NCBI GenBank assembly: GCA_026390795.1
Contig: JAPLFG010000003.1
Span: forward strand, 806,001-870,000
Direction of reading: 5' to 3'
Origin: Ignavibacteriales bacterium
GTDB taxonomy: Bacteria > Bacteroidota > Ignavibacteria > Ignavibacteriales > Melioribacteraceae
Length of the DNA: 64,000 nt
The notes under the pieces are model-generated. The model was not told the origin of the DNA. It did not search any database and saw nothing but the letters and a program-made list of their open reading frames with translations. Numbering within the stretch: the first letter of the stretch is position 1; the number at the start of each line of letters is the position of its first letter. Position numbers and translations under genes: made by a program. Below are positions 56,291 to 64,000 of this stretch, piece after piece.

Positions 56291-57433
56291 TTATAAATAT
56301 TTTTTGAACGTAGGCACAAGATCTAATTGTTCCCAAGTGAAATCTTTATCATTACGTCCAAAGTGACCGTACGCAGATGTTTTTTGATAGATTGGTCTTC
56401 GAAGTTTAAGACGCTCAATAATTCCGCGCGGTGTTAAATCAACTTCTTTTTTTATCATGTTCGCAATTTGTTTGTCGGAAATTTTTCCCGTGCCCCTTGT
56501 ATCGACAAAAATTGAAACCGGTTCTGCAACACCAATTGCATAAGCGACTTGAACAAGACATTCTTTTGCAAGACGGGCTGCAACAACATTCTTTGCAATA
56601 TGTCTGGCTGCGTATGTAGCGCTTCGATCAACTTTTGAAGGATCTTTACCGGAGAATGCGCCGCCTCCGTGTGGAGCCCATCCGCCGTAAGTATCAACAA
56701 TAATTTTTCTGCCGGTCAAACCGCTGTCACCATGAGGTCCCCCAATTTCAAATCTTCCGGTCGGATTTACAAAATATTTCGTTTTGCTGTCTAAATATTT
56801 TCCAGGTATAACTTTTTTAATAACGTGTTTAATGACATCATCTTTAATTTTTCTCTGGCTCACATCTCCGTCATGCTGAGTTGAAATAACAACAGCGTCA
56901 ACTCGTAATGGTTTATGATTATCATCGTATTCAATTGTTACTTGAGATTTAGAATCAGGTCTTAAATACGGCATCAATTTTAAATTTTTCTTACGAATAT
57001 CAGCAAGACGTTTCATAAGTTTATGCGCATATACTATTGGCATGGGCATATATTCCGGCGTTTGATCACAAGCAAATCCAAACATAATTCCTTGGTCGCC
57101 GGCGCCGCCGGTATCAACACCCATTGCAATATCCGGGGATTGAGAGTGGATCGCATTTAATATACCGCATGAATCAGCATCAAATTTATATTCGGCTTTT
57201 GTATAACCAATTTTCCGAATTGTAGTTCTAACAACTTCCTGAACGTCAACGTAAGCGTTTGTTGTAACTTCGCCGCCTACTACAACTAGTCCTGTAGTAA
57301 CAAAGGTTTCGCACGCTACACGGGCTTTAGGATCTTTGGTAAAGATTGCATCTAATACACCGTCGGAAATCGCATCGCAAACTTTATCGGGATGCCCTTC
57401 AGAAACGGATTCGGATGTAAATAGGTAAGACAT
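56291..57433 (-). CDS. metK: S-adenosylmethionine synthetase
   Basis: The 380-residue enzyme makes S-adenosylmethionine from methionine and ATP. Signatures are [17 protein letters not shown] at the N-terminus, [12 protein letters not shown] in the middle and [17 protein letters not shown]. The length is normal. It lies between the nucleotidyltransferase and ahcY genes on the same strand. I see no SAM riboswitch before it: only 18 bases separate it from the upstream gene. Confidence 0.98.
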   Translation of the reverse strand: MSYLFTSESVSEGHPDKVCDAISDGVLDAIFTKDPKARVACETFVTTGLVVVGGEVTTNAYVDVQEVVRTTIRKIGYTKAEYKFDADSCGILNAIHSQSPDIAMGVDTGGAGDQGIMFGFACDQTPEYMPMPIVYAHKLMKRLADIRKKNLKLMPYLRPDSKSQVTIEYDDNHKPLRVDAVVISTQHDGDVSQRKIKDDVIKHVIKKVIPGKYLDSKTKYFVNPTGRFEIGGPHGDSGLTGRKIIVDTYGGWAPHGGGAFSGKDPSKVDRSATYAARHIAKNVVAARLAKECLVQVAYAIGVAEPVSIFVDTRGTGKISDKQIANMIKKEVDLTPRGIIERLKLRRPIYQKTSAYGHFGRNDKDFTWEQLDLVPTFKKYL

Positions 57434-57451
57434 TTATTCCTCTATTTAGTT

Positions 57452-58429
57452 TTAATTAAATTCTATTTCGGATGAATCACCGGTATTCAATTTTTTATAA
57501 TTACTATTTACAATCGCATTGCTTCCAATTATAGAGTCTTCTAAAATAACTCTCCCAATCTTTGCGCCGGGACTAACAATCGAGTTACGAATGATCGCGT
57601 CGCAAATTTCACAATTTTCAGAAATTGTTGTGTATGGTCCGATCACAGAGTTTTTAACATTTGCACTCTCGGCTATAAATACCGGATCGTTTATAACAAC
57701 ATTATCTATCATCCGATTCGTTCCACGTTTAGTCAATAAATATTGATTCGTGGATAGGAGCGTTTCGGGTTTTCCGCAATCGTACCAACCTTCAACCGGA
57801 AATGTAGTAATCTGTTCCCCTTTCTCTATCATAATTTGAAGTGCATCCGTAAGCTGGTATTCGTCCTTTGTTTTAATATTCTTCGAAAAAAGCTCGTTTA
57901 ATGAGTCCACTAATAATTTTGTATTCGCGATGTAATACAAACCGACAAGAGCAAGTTTGGAAATCAATTCTTTCGGTTTTTCAACTAGTCTAATAATTTT
58001 TCCGTCTTCGCAAACAGCAACACCAAAACGGGAAGGATCATCAACTGTTTTTACGCCAAGTGAACTTACTTTTTTTTTAAGAACGGGTTTCAAATCAACA
58101 TCGAATATTGTATCGCCGAGAATAATGAAAATGTCTTCACCCTTAAATGTCGGAACCGCAATCTGTATCGCGTGGCCAAGTCCCAGCATCTCTTCTTGGT
58201 GTACAAAGTCGGCCTGAAGAGCAGGGTAATTGTTTTCAACATACTCAACAATCTGCTCGCCCAAATACCCGGTTATAAAAGTTGCTTTGTTAATTTTTTC
58301 ATCAAGCAGCTTTTCAATGATATGCCCAAGAATCGGCTTCCCGCCTACATTGAGTAGAACTTTCGGAAGTGAATATGTATGCGGCTTTAATCTTGTGCCA
58401 AATCCGGCTGCAGGAATGACGGCTCTCAA
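57452..58429 (-). CDS. Sugar-phosphate nucleotidylyltransferase
   Basis: The 325-residue enzyme has the nucleotidyltransferase signature AVIPAAGFGTRLKPHTYSLP near the N-terminus and a C-terminal stretch of hexapeptide-repeat (left-handed helix) type with NSVIGPYTTISENCEI. It activates a sugar 1-phosphate, of the glucose-1-phosphate thymidylyl- or uridylyl-transferase type; the exact sugar cannot be set. The start is TTG at 58429 with AGAGGA 5 bases upstream and matches where family proteins begin. The open frame continues to 58582 in a non-homologous extension that is rejected. Confidence 0.88.
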   Translation of the reverse strand: MRAVIPAAGFGTRLKPHTYSLPKVLLNVGGKPILGHIIEKLLDEKINKATFITGYLGEQIVEYVENNYPALQADFVHQEEMLGLGHAIQIAVPTFKGEDIFIILGDTIFDVDLKPVLKKKVSSLGVKTVDDPSRFGVAVCEDGKIIRLVEKPKELISKLALVGLYYIANTKLLVDSLNELFSKNIKTKDEYQLTDALQIMIEKGEQITTFPVEGWYDCGKPETLLSTNQYLLTKRGTNRMIDNVVINDPVFIAESANVKNSVIGPYTTISENCEICDAIIRNSIVSPGAKIGRVILEDSIIGSNAIVNSNYKKLNTGDSSEIEFN

Positions 58430-58595
58430 TCTTTTCCTCTTTATTAAAATAAGCGGTGGCAATTTAATTAATAGGTGTACGTTTATCAAACTATACACAT
58501 GATTTACAACTTTTAAATACATGTCTTGGATTTTGACTTTTGAATTTTCCATTTTGGGTATGCTGAAAAAGTTTACAATCATTTAATGGATTAAA

Positions 58596-59543
58596 ATGAA
58601 AGTTAGAAATCGAATTACGGAGCTTTTCGGAATTACATATCCGATCATTCAGGCAGGAATGGTTTGGGTGAGTGGTTGGAAACTTGCATCGGCAGTATCA
58701 AACAATGGCGGATTGGGATTGATCGGTTCCGGTTCGATGAAACCTGATCTTTTGCGTGAACATATTCAGAAATGTAAGGCAGTAACCAATAAACCTTTCG
58801 GCGTAAACATTCCATTATTGCGAAGTGATGCTGCTGATTTGATTAAGGTTGTTATTGAAGAAAATGTCAAAATAGTTTTTTCGTCTGCGGGTCATCCCGG
58901 AAAATTTATTGATGAGTTAAAAAAGAATGATATTACTGTCGTTCATGTCGTGCCTTCAGTTAAGTTTGCACTCAAAGCGGAAAGTGTTGGATGTGATGCA
59001 ATAGTCGGAGAAGGTGTTGAAGCCGGCGGGCATAACGGCGCAGATGAGATTACAACTTTTTGCCTGATCCCTCAACTTGCCGATGCATTGAAAATTCCAA
59101 TTATTGCCGCAGGCGGAGTATCCGACGGACGGGGAATTCTTGCAGCTTTATCTCTTGGAGCAGAAGGTGTTCAAATAGGAACACGATTTGCGGTTACTGA
59201 GGAATCATCCGCTCACTCTAACTACAAACAGAAAGTTGTTCACGCAAAGGATAACGATACAATTTTGGTTTTGAAGAAAATAGGCGCCGCGCGAATGATC
59301 AAAAATGAATTTACTGCAGAAGTTAATAAAGCAGAATTAGCGGGTGCGGATGAAAATCTTTTGAAACAATTGCTCGGCGAAAAACGGGAACGCCTTGGCA
59401 TCTTCGAAGGCGATGAATCGAATGGGATGATGGAAGCGGGTCAAGGCGCCGGATTGATTAGAGAAATTATTCCGGTTAAGGAATTGATGGAAAAATTGCT
59501 AATTGAATTTGACGAAGCTTTAGAAAGACTAAAGCTAGTTTGA
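58596..59543 (+). CDS. Nitronate monooxygenase / FabK-like flavoprotein
   Basis: The 315-residue FMN enzyme has a TIM barrel with TYPIIQAGMVWVSG at the start, GVNIPLLRS, a GEGVEAGGHNG catalytic-His motif and AAGGVSDGRGILAALSLGAEGVQIGTRF. This pattern is shared by nitronate monooxygenases and by FabK, the flavin enoyl-ACP reductase. The overall motif order resembles FabK. The choice between the two activities is not settled by sequence alone. It stands between divergent and unrelated genes. Confidence 0.85.
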   Translation: MKVRNRITELFGITYPIIQAGMVWVSGWKLASAVSNNGGLGLIGSGSMKPDLLREHIQKCKAVTNKPFGVNIPLLRSDAADLIKVVIEENVKIVFSSAGHPGKFIDELKKNDITVVHVVPSVKFALKAESVGCDAIVGEGVEAGGHNGADEITTFCLIPQLADALKIPIIAAGGVSDGRGILAALSLGAEGVQIGTRFAVTEESSAHSNYKQKVVHAKDNDTILVLKKIGAARMIKNEFTAEVNKAELAGADENLLKQLLGEKRERLGIFEGDESNGMMEAGQGAGLIREIIPVKELMEKLLIEFDEALERLKLV

Positions 59544-59682
59544 TTCCAAATTCAGCTATCAAATAAATTTTGGTAACCGAAAAGTTGAATAGTTTTTTTC
59601 AAGTCTGTTCTCTTCATCCATAAATTCATTCAATGACACTTTTTATTATATTTACCCTAGTTAATCTTGAAAGGAATAGCTA

Positions 59683-60168
59683 ATGGATTATATGTTGATT
59701 TCAAAATTGCATGCCGTTTTTGCTGGTATATGGCTTATAAATATGCTCACCGATTTTCTCTTAAAGGGATATGTAATTTCCAATAAGAAGAAAGCCGGAG
59801 AGAAAAAATTCATTCATCTTTATCTAACGTTCGCGAATTTGTTCGGTATGATTGGTGCTCTTGGTATTTTAATTACCGGAATTATTTTGGTGGTGAACAA
59901 TCCGGCTTACGGTTTTTTCAATATGAGCTCAAACCACTGGCTTGCAACAAAACAAATTTTAATGGTTCTGCTTTTAATTATTCTTGCCGGGTTTATTATT
60001 CCGACTGCAAAAAAAGTTAGAGCCGCAATTGGGAAAGACCTGGAAAACCAAAGTGCGGTGAGTGAAGACGGCTACAAAAATCTTCATAAACTTTTTAAAC
60101 TGAACATGTCAATCAACATAATCGTTTTGATAAATTTTCTGTTGGCAATTACTCACAGACTCTTTTAA
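59683..60168 (+). CDS. Small integral membrane protein (DUF2269-like)
   Basis: The 161-residue protein has four membrane segments, with short basic loops (KKKAGEKKF). It loosely resembles DUF2269/CopD-like membrane proteins. A His near the start of helix 1 (KLHAVFAG) and others later could bind metal or haem, but this is speculation. AAAGGAATAGCTA lies before the ATG. It precedes dxr by 29 bases and may be cotranscribed. Confidence 0.75.
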   Translation: MDYMLISKLHAVFAGIWLINMLTDFLLKGYVISNKKKAGEKKFIHLYLTFANLFGMIGALGILITGIILVVNNPAYGFFNMSSNHWLATKQILMVLLLIILAGFIIPTAKKVRAAIGKDLENQSAVSEDGYKNLHKLFKLNMSINIIVLINFLLAITHRLF

Positions 60169-60197
60169 CTGTTATTTACCAGCTCATGAATTAATGC

Positions 60198-61358
60198 ATG
60201 AGTTACAAAAAAATGAAGAAAATTTTAATTTTAGGATCTACCGGCTCAATAGGTGTAAACACACTCGAGATAGTCCGTTCATTCCCTCAAGAATTTGAGA
60301 TTACCGGTCTAACTGCCAATACTAATATTGAACTGCTTGAAAAACAAATAGAAGAATTTCATCCAAAAATTGTTGCGGTTAGAGATGAATTAAAATCGAA
60401 AGAGCTTAAACAGAGAATTGGAAACAAATGTGAAGTCCTTTCCGGGAATGAAGGATTGCTGGAGATAACAAGACGCGGGGATTACGGCATACTTGTCTCT
60501 GCAATGGTAGGATTTGCCGGATTAGCACCGACCATCGAAGCAATCAATCTGAATAAAAGAATTGCGCTTGCCAACAAGGAAACGCTTGTTACAGCCGGAC
60601 AAATTGTAATTGATCTTTGCAAAAAATATAACTCGGAATTAATCCCTATTGATTCGGAACATAGTGCAATCTTTCAATGTTTGAAGGGAGAAGAACAAAA
60701 AGAGATTCAAAAAATAATTCTTACGGCATCTGGCGGACCATTTTTAAACAAAAGTGAGAACGATCTTAAAAAAGTAACTGTTGAAGAGGCTTTAAAACAT
60801 CCTAATTGGAAGATGGGAAATAAAATAACAATCGATTCTGCAACAATGATGAATAAAGGTCTTGAAGTTATAGAAGCGTTTTGGCTTTTTAATTTGACTA
60901 AAGAACAAATTGAAGTGATAATTCATCCTCAATCTATAATTCATTCAATGGTTGAATTTATAGACGGTTCAATCAAAGCACAGCTAAGTTCACCGGACAT
61001 GAAACTCCCGATTATTTATGCTTTGAGTTATCCTGAAAGATATTATTTTAAGCATGTTCAAACTGACTTTAGGAAAATAAATCAATTGACGTTTTTTGAG
61101 CCGGATTTTGATAAATTTGCATGCCTTAAAATTGCTTACGATGTTATAGCAGAGGGCGGAACTGCTTCCTGTATTCTTAATGCTGCTAATGAAGTTGCGG
61201 TTGAAAAATTTCTTTGCGGAAAAATTAAATTTATTCAAATTCCGGAAATGATTACCGAAGCACTGAACAAGATTGACAATCATAAAGATGCCGATCTTGA
61301 AACAATTGTTGAATGCGACTTTAGAACAAGAGAATTTCTTCTAAAAAAATATAATTAA
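60198..61358 (+). CDS. dxr: 1-deoxy-D-xylulose 5-phosphate reductoisomerase
   Basis: The 386-residue enzyme carries out the second step of the MEP isoprenoid pathway. It has the NADPH-binding LGSTGSIGVNT, LANKETLVTAG and PIDSEHSAIFQCL, and GGPFLNKS. An in-frame ATG at 60213 is another possible start. It lies just upstream of rseP (8 bases between), a common bacterial neighbour pair. Length is normal. Confidence 0.97.
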   Translation: MSYKKMKKILILGSTGSIGVNTLEIVRSFPQEFEITGLTANTNIELLEKQIEEFHPKIVAVRDELKSKELKQRIGNKCEVLSGNEGLLEITRRGDYGILVSAMVGFAGLAPTIEAINLNKRIALANKETLVTAGQIVIDLCKKYNSELIPIDSEHSAIFQCLKGEEQKEIQKIILTASGGPFLNKSENDLKKVTVEEALKHPNWKMGNKITIDSATMMNKGLEVIEAFWLFNLTKEQIEVIIHPQSIIHSMVEFIDGSIKAQLSSPDMKLPIIYALSYPERYYFKHVQTDFRKINQLTFFEPDFDKFACLKIAYDVIAEGGTASCILNAANEVAVEKFLCGKIKFIQIPEMITEALNKIDNHKDADLETIVECDFRTREFLLKKYN

Positions 61359-61366
61359 AGGATCGA

Positions 61367-62767
61367 ATGGAATTTCTAAAACACATATTGGATAATGTAG
61401 TAAACTCTGCGGATTATTTTCTCTACTTCATTATCACTATTGGAATCTTAGTCTTTGTACACGAGTTTGGACATTTTGCTGCAGCCAAACTTTCCAAAAT
61501 GCGTGTTGATGTTTTTGCAATTGGATTCGGACAAAGATTATTCGGCTGGAATAAACTTACGGGATTCACATTCGGCAACCTTCCAAAAGATTTTGACGGA
61601 CAAGGAAACACAGATTATAGATTATCATTACTTCCACTCGGCGGTTATGTAAAAATAGCCGGTATGGTTGATGAAAGTTTCGATACCAAATTTGCGAACA
61701 CGGAACCAAAGCCATACGAATTCAGAGCGAAGAAAACTTTACCAAAGCTTTTTGTTATAACAGCCGGCGTATTGATGAATTTAACTCTTACTATTATGAT
61801 CTTCTGGGGAATTAATTTTTTCCATGGTAAGGAAGTTCCAAAATCCGTAACGGTTGCAAAAATAGATCATGGAAGCGCCGGGGAAAAAGCAGGCTTTCAA
61901 GCATATGATAAAATCTTATCCATAAATGGAGTACCGGTTAAAGATTGGGAAGAAGTAGTTAATAATATAGTACTCAACAATCAATCAAAAGATATTTCTG
62001 TAAAAGTAGAAAGAAACGGTGCAGAAAAAAATATTTTCATTTCTAATAAATTTATCACGGAAAATTCTCAAAAGAGATTTTTTCTATTCCCTTATCCCAC
62101 TACCCAGCCATATATTGTTGAAGTGATAAAAAATTCTCCGGCTGAAGATGCGCAGATGAAGGCCGGCGACACTATTCTATCAATAAATAATATACATATT
62201 AATGACGGTGAACAGATAAACGAAATTGTAACTTCGAATAAGGAAACAAACCTTCCGGTGGTTCTCCTTAGAGGAAAAGATACTGTCCGCACTTCAGTGA
62301 AACCTGCCGAAGATGGAAAGATCGGTATTAGTCATTCGGTTGCATACACAGGCGAAATTGAATACCGTACTTATAGCTTCTTCGGTTCAGCTACTCATGC
62401 CTTTGCTGATGCTGCTCAGTACACAACTCTAACTTTCAGCATGTTGAAAAATGTTATTACAGGAAAGATTGCATTTAAGCAGGCATTTGGCGGACCAATA
62501 AAGATTGCCCAGATTGCAGTTAAATCGGCTGATACGGGAATAATTTCGTTTCTACTTTTCTTAGCGATGTTAAGTTTGAGTTTGGCAATAATAAATATTC
62601 TTCCGTTCCCGGTTTTGGACGGTGGACATTTTGTTATTCTTCTTCTTGAAGGAATTTTCAAGAAAGAACTTCCAATTAAAATTAAGATGGTAATTCAGAA
62701 TATAGGATTTGCACTTCTTCTTATTTTGATGGCGTTTATAATCTACAACGATGTAATCAGTATGTAA
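61367..62767 (+). CDS. rseP: Site-2 protease RseP (M50)
   Basis: The 466-residue intramembrane metalloprotease has the zinc motif HEFGH in helix 1, two periplasmic PDZ domains (about residues 170-320) and the C-terminal PVLDGGHF with the third zinc ligand. It degrades membrane-anchored anti-sigma factors and signal-peptide remnants. It is the last gene of a dxr-rseP operon. A stem-loop follows. Confidence 0.96.
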   Translation: MEFLKHILDNVVNSADYFLYFIITIGILVFVHEFGHFAAAKLSKMRVDVFAIGFGQRLFGWNKLTGFTFGNLPKDFDGQGNTDYRLSLLPLGGYVKIAGMVDESFDTKFANTEPKPYEFRAKKTLPKLFVITAGVLMNLTLTIMIFWGINFFHGKEVPKSVTVAKIDHGSAGEKAGFQAYDKILSINGVPVKDWEEVVNNIVLNNQSKDISVKVERNGAEKNIFISNKFITENSQKRFFLFPYPTTQPYIVEVIKNSPAEDAQMKAGDTILSINNIHINDGEQINEIVTSNKETNLPVVLLRGKDTVRTSVKPAEDGKIGISHSVAYTGEIEYRTYSFFGSATHAFADAAQYTTLTFSMLKNVITGKIAFKQAFGGPIKIAQIAVKSADTGIISFLLFLAMLSLSLAIINILPFPVLDGGHFVILLLEGIFKKELPIKIKMVIQNIGFALLLILMAFIIYNDVISM

Positions 62768-62781
62768 TTTTTATACGCAGG

Positions 62782-62816
62782 CATTCGAGGTTTCAAACTC
62801 ATGTAAGCCTCGAATG
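62782..62816. terminator. Stem-loop between rseP and the TonB-like gene
   Basis: A perfect 9-bp stem (CATTCGAGG with CCTCGAATG) closes a 17-base loop. It lies between convergent genes 15 bases past the rseP stop. There is no strong T-run, so it is a probable but not classic terminator. Confidence 0.6.
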
Positions 62817-62827
62817 TTCAATTCCTT

Positions 62828-63520
62828 CTACAACTTAAAAACCAGCGATATCGTTAGCTGAACTTTAACAACTTTACCTTTCATTCTTCCGGGTCGAAAT
62901 CTTGAATTCATCACCGCAGCAATCGCGGCTTCGTCGCAGCCGCTTCCAATTCCTTTTATTACTTCTGCCCGTCTTACCGAACCGGATTCATCAATGAATG
63001 CTTTTATAATTACTTTACCTTCAACTTTATCCCGGCGCGCTATTGGTGGATAAACTATTTTTTTTTGAATTGCTTCAATGCCGCCGCTTGGTTCAGGCAT
63101 CATATCAACGGCAACATAATATGTCTCATCAACAACTTCTTTTTTCACTTCAGCTTTAGGCGGCTCAACTTTTACATCTCCTTGTGTACCGGTTTCTTTC
63201 GGCACTTCAAATTCGCTGACCGCCTCTCCTTTTTTAGCGGCTACAGGTTTGCCAAAATTCGGTTTCGGTGCATTTATTTTTTCAGTCTGTGGTTCATTTC
63301 TGATGATTGACGGCGGCGGACCGAGCTCTGCATATTTGAGAATCCTAATTTTTATTCCATTCTCCGGTTCGTATTGCCCTTCCGGCTTAATAATAATATA
63401 AAGAGCAATAACAATGAGATGAAATATTATCGCTGCAATAAAACCAATGAAGTAGTTTTTCTTATAGATTTTCTTAAGCTCAAACGCGCCGTATTCGGTA
63501 TTTGGAATAGATGTTTTCAT
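62828..63520 (-). CDS. TonB-family energy transducer
   Basis: The 230-residue protein has an N-terminal membrane helix (FIGFIAAIIFHLIVIALYII), a proline/lysine-rich periplasmic linker (PPKAEVKKEVVDETYYV), and a C-terminal TonB domain with YPPIARRDKVEGKVIIKAFI and VMNSRFRPGRMKGK. It carries proton-motive energy from ExbBD to outer-membrane receptors. ExbBD are not in the window. TonB versus a paralogue such as a periplasmic TonB-like protein is not distinguished. Confidence 0.9.
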   Translation of the reverse strand: MKTSIPNTEYGAFELKKIYKKNYFIGFIAAIIFHLIVIALYIIIKPEGQYEPENGIKIRILKYAELGPPPSIIRNEPQTEKINAPKPNFGKPVAAKKGEAVSEFEVPKETGTQGDVKVEPPKAEVKKEVVDETYYVAVDMMPEPSGGIEAIQKKIVYPPIARRDKVEGKVIIKAFIDESGSVRRAEVIKGIGSGCDEAAIAAVMNSRFRPGRMKGKVVKVQLTISLVFKL

Positions 63521-63585
63521 ATTTATTAATAGTCAGTTATTTAAAGCGAAGACGAAATGCGCTAGAGAAAGATAAATTGCAGTTT

Positions 63586-63728
63586 CTCATTCCTCGTCTC
63601 TGCTCGGGATGACTAAATTTATTTGAATACAAAGTTAGAAACGGGGTGAGTGATTAGCAATTTCAAGTTGTGCAAGTTGTGCAAATATAATCCAACTGTC
63701 ATGCTGAGCGGAGACGAAGCATGACCAA
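63586..63728. repeat. Inverted-repeat element R3/R4
   Basis: A 28-base unit (CTCATTCCTCGTCTCTGCTC, then GGGATGAC, 63586-63613) recurs in inverse orientation as GTCATGCTGAGCGGAGACGA with GCATGACC at 63698-63726. About 84 bases separate them. The units belong to the GTCAT...ATGAC family seen at R1 and R2. A short direct repeat of TTGTGCAAG lies between them. Confidence 0.65.
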
Positions 63729-63742
63729 GGGGTTGCGTGATC

Positions 63743-64000
63743 CTAGTTTTTATTCTTAGAATGACTTTCATTTTTGCATTCTGCTAACTCGTGAAGCAAA
63801 TTAAAATCGGCTCTGATAAGTGCTTCCTTTTTTGCTCTCGACCATCCCTTAATCTGTTTTTCTGCAGCTATTGCATCTAAAGGATTACTAATTTCTTGCG
63901 AGAAAACTAACTCGACGGGCAATCTGACAGAAGTATATCCATCATGTGCACCATATTGATGTTCAGTTATTCTTCTTTCTAAATTATTAGTTACACCGGT
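63743..64000 (-). CDS. GIY-YIG nuclease-superfamily protein, 5' end missing
   Basis: A frame of 85 codons runs from the right edge (ACC codon at 64000) to a TAG at 63743-63745. It encodes TGVTNNLERRITEHQ and LDAIAAEKQIKGWSRAKKEA, as in the small GIY-YIG proteins of the YhbQ/endonuclease type. The N-terminal GIY-YIG motif lies outside the window. Small members of this family are often fixed chromosomal genes of unknown role. Confidence 0.8.
   Translation of the reverse strand, partial: TGVTNNLERRITEHQYGAHDGYTSVRLPVELVFSQEISNPLDAIAAEKQIKGWSRAKKEALIRADFNLLHELAECKNESHSKNKN

Noticed and set aside
56274-56336. Longer start for ahcY
   Set aside because: The extra residues overlap metK and are not conserved in adenosylhomocysteinases. 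The ATG at 56273 has a strong ribosome-binding site.
57434-57451. SAM riboswitch before metK
   Set aside because: Only 18 bases separate metK from the upstream gene, too short for a riboswitch.
58430-58582. N-terminal extension of the nucleotidyltransferase
   Set aside because: Family proteins begin at the AVIPAAGFGTRL motif. A TTG with a good ribosome-binding site fits that start, and the extension looks non-coding.
1-64000. tRNA, rRNA, CRISPR, prophage or insertion sequence
   Set aside because: I found no cloverleaf, rRNA, direct-repeat array, transposase or phage gene on reading both strands; a tRNA scan would be needed to be certain.

Overview
The window is an AT-rich chromosomal segment from a Gram-negative bacterium that is probably a member of Ignavibacteria (Bacteroidota/Chlorobi group). 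Lineage is an inference. The evidence is a secreted peptidase with a Por-type (type IX secretion) C-terminal tail containing YPNPFNPST, a PorQ-like outer-membrane protein, a class GSI-beta glutamine synthetase, a DUF5916 barrel protein, and an Hdr-Flx electron-transfer cluster. Most genes are housekeeping. I saw no prophage, insertion sequence, CRISPR array, rRNA or tRNA. No gene-free stretch exceeds 300 bases; the longest are 37795-38062, 9631-9882, 279-528 and 46885-47124.

Layout. 1-9630: a partial pilin-like protein, aspS, a secreted M28 peptidase, an Lrp regulator overlapping glnA, then an RNA m5C methyltransferase, a hypothetical protein, a TolB-like propeller and lgt. 9883-13523: a sensor kinase, a NarL-type regulator and three tandem copies of an unrecognised multi-pass membrane protein. 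13538-19785: a tightly overlapping minus-strand operon (bamD-like, thioesterase, FG-GAP protein, HExxH protease, ccmA-like, ccmB-like). 19858-25278: hypothetical protein, htpX, porQ, a TPR protein and lpdA. 25479-32197: a DUF5916 protein and the pyruvate dehydrogenase genes for E2 and E1. 32373-34293: a cation-efflux protein and two small hypotheticals. 34401-41486: a seven-gene hdrC-hdrB-hdrA-flxD-flxC-flxB-flxA cluster. 41717-46884: YbjQ, DUF72, a haem-binding protein and mfd. 47125-52091: Lon-like protease, pyruvate kinase and AmrS. 52186-54896: a second signalling locus with a secreted small protein, a fourth copy of the unknown membrane family, a PAS histidine kinase and a CheY-like regulator. 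54954-58429: nucleotidyltransferase, metK and ahcY. 58596-62767: a FabK-like flavoprotein, a membrane protein, dxr and rseP. 62828-64000: a TonB-like protein and a partial GIY-YIG protein.

The most novel-looking content is the unknown family of about 190 residues with six to seven membrane segments. Four copies lie in two separate loci, and both loci also encode a histidine kinase with the same TM-PAS sensory head but a different transmitter type. That repeated linkage suggests a membrane receptor or input module that works with these kinases. The best-defined metabolic system is the Hdr-Flx cluster, predicted to couple NADH oxidation to a disulfide and ferredoxin by flavin-based electron bifurcation. 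Its three long internal spacers each hold an intergenic repeat, and an operator-like palindrome precedes its first gene.
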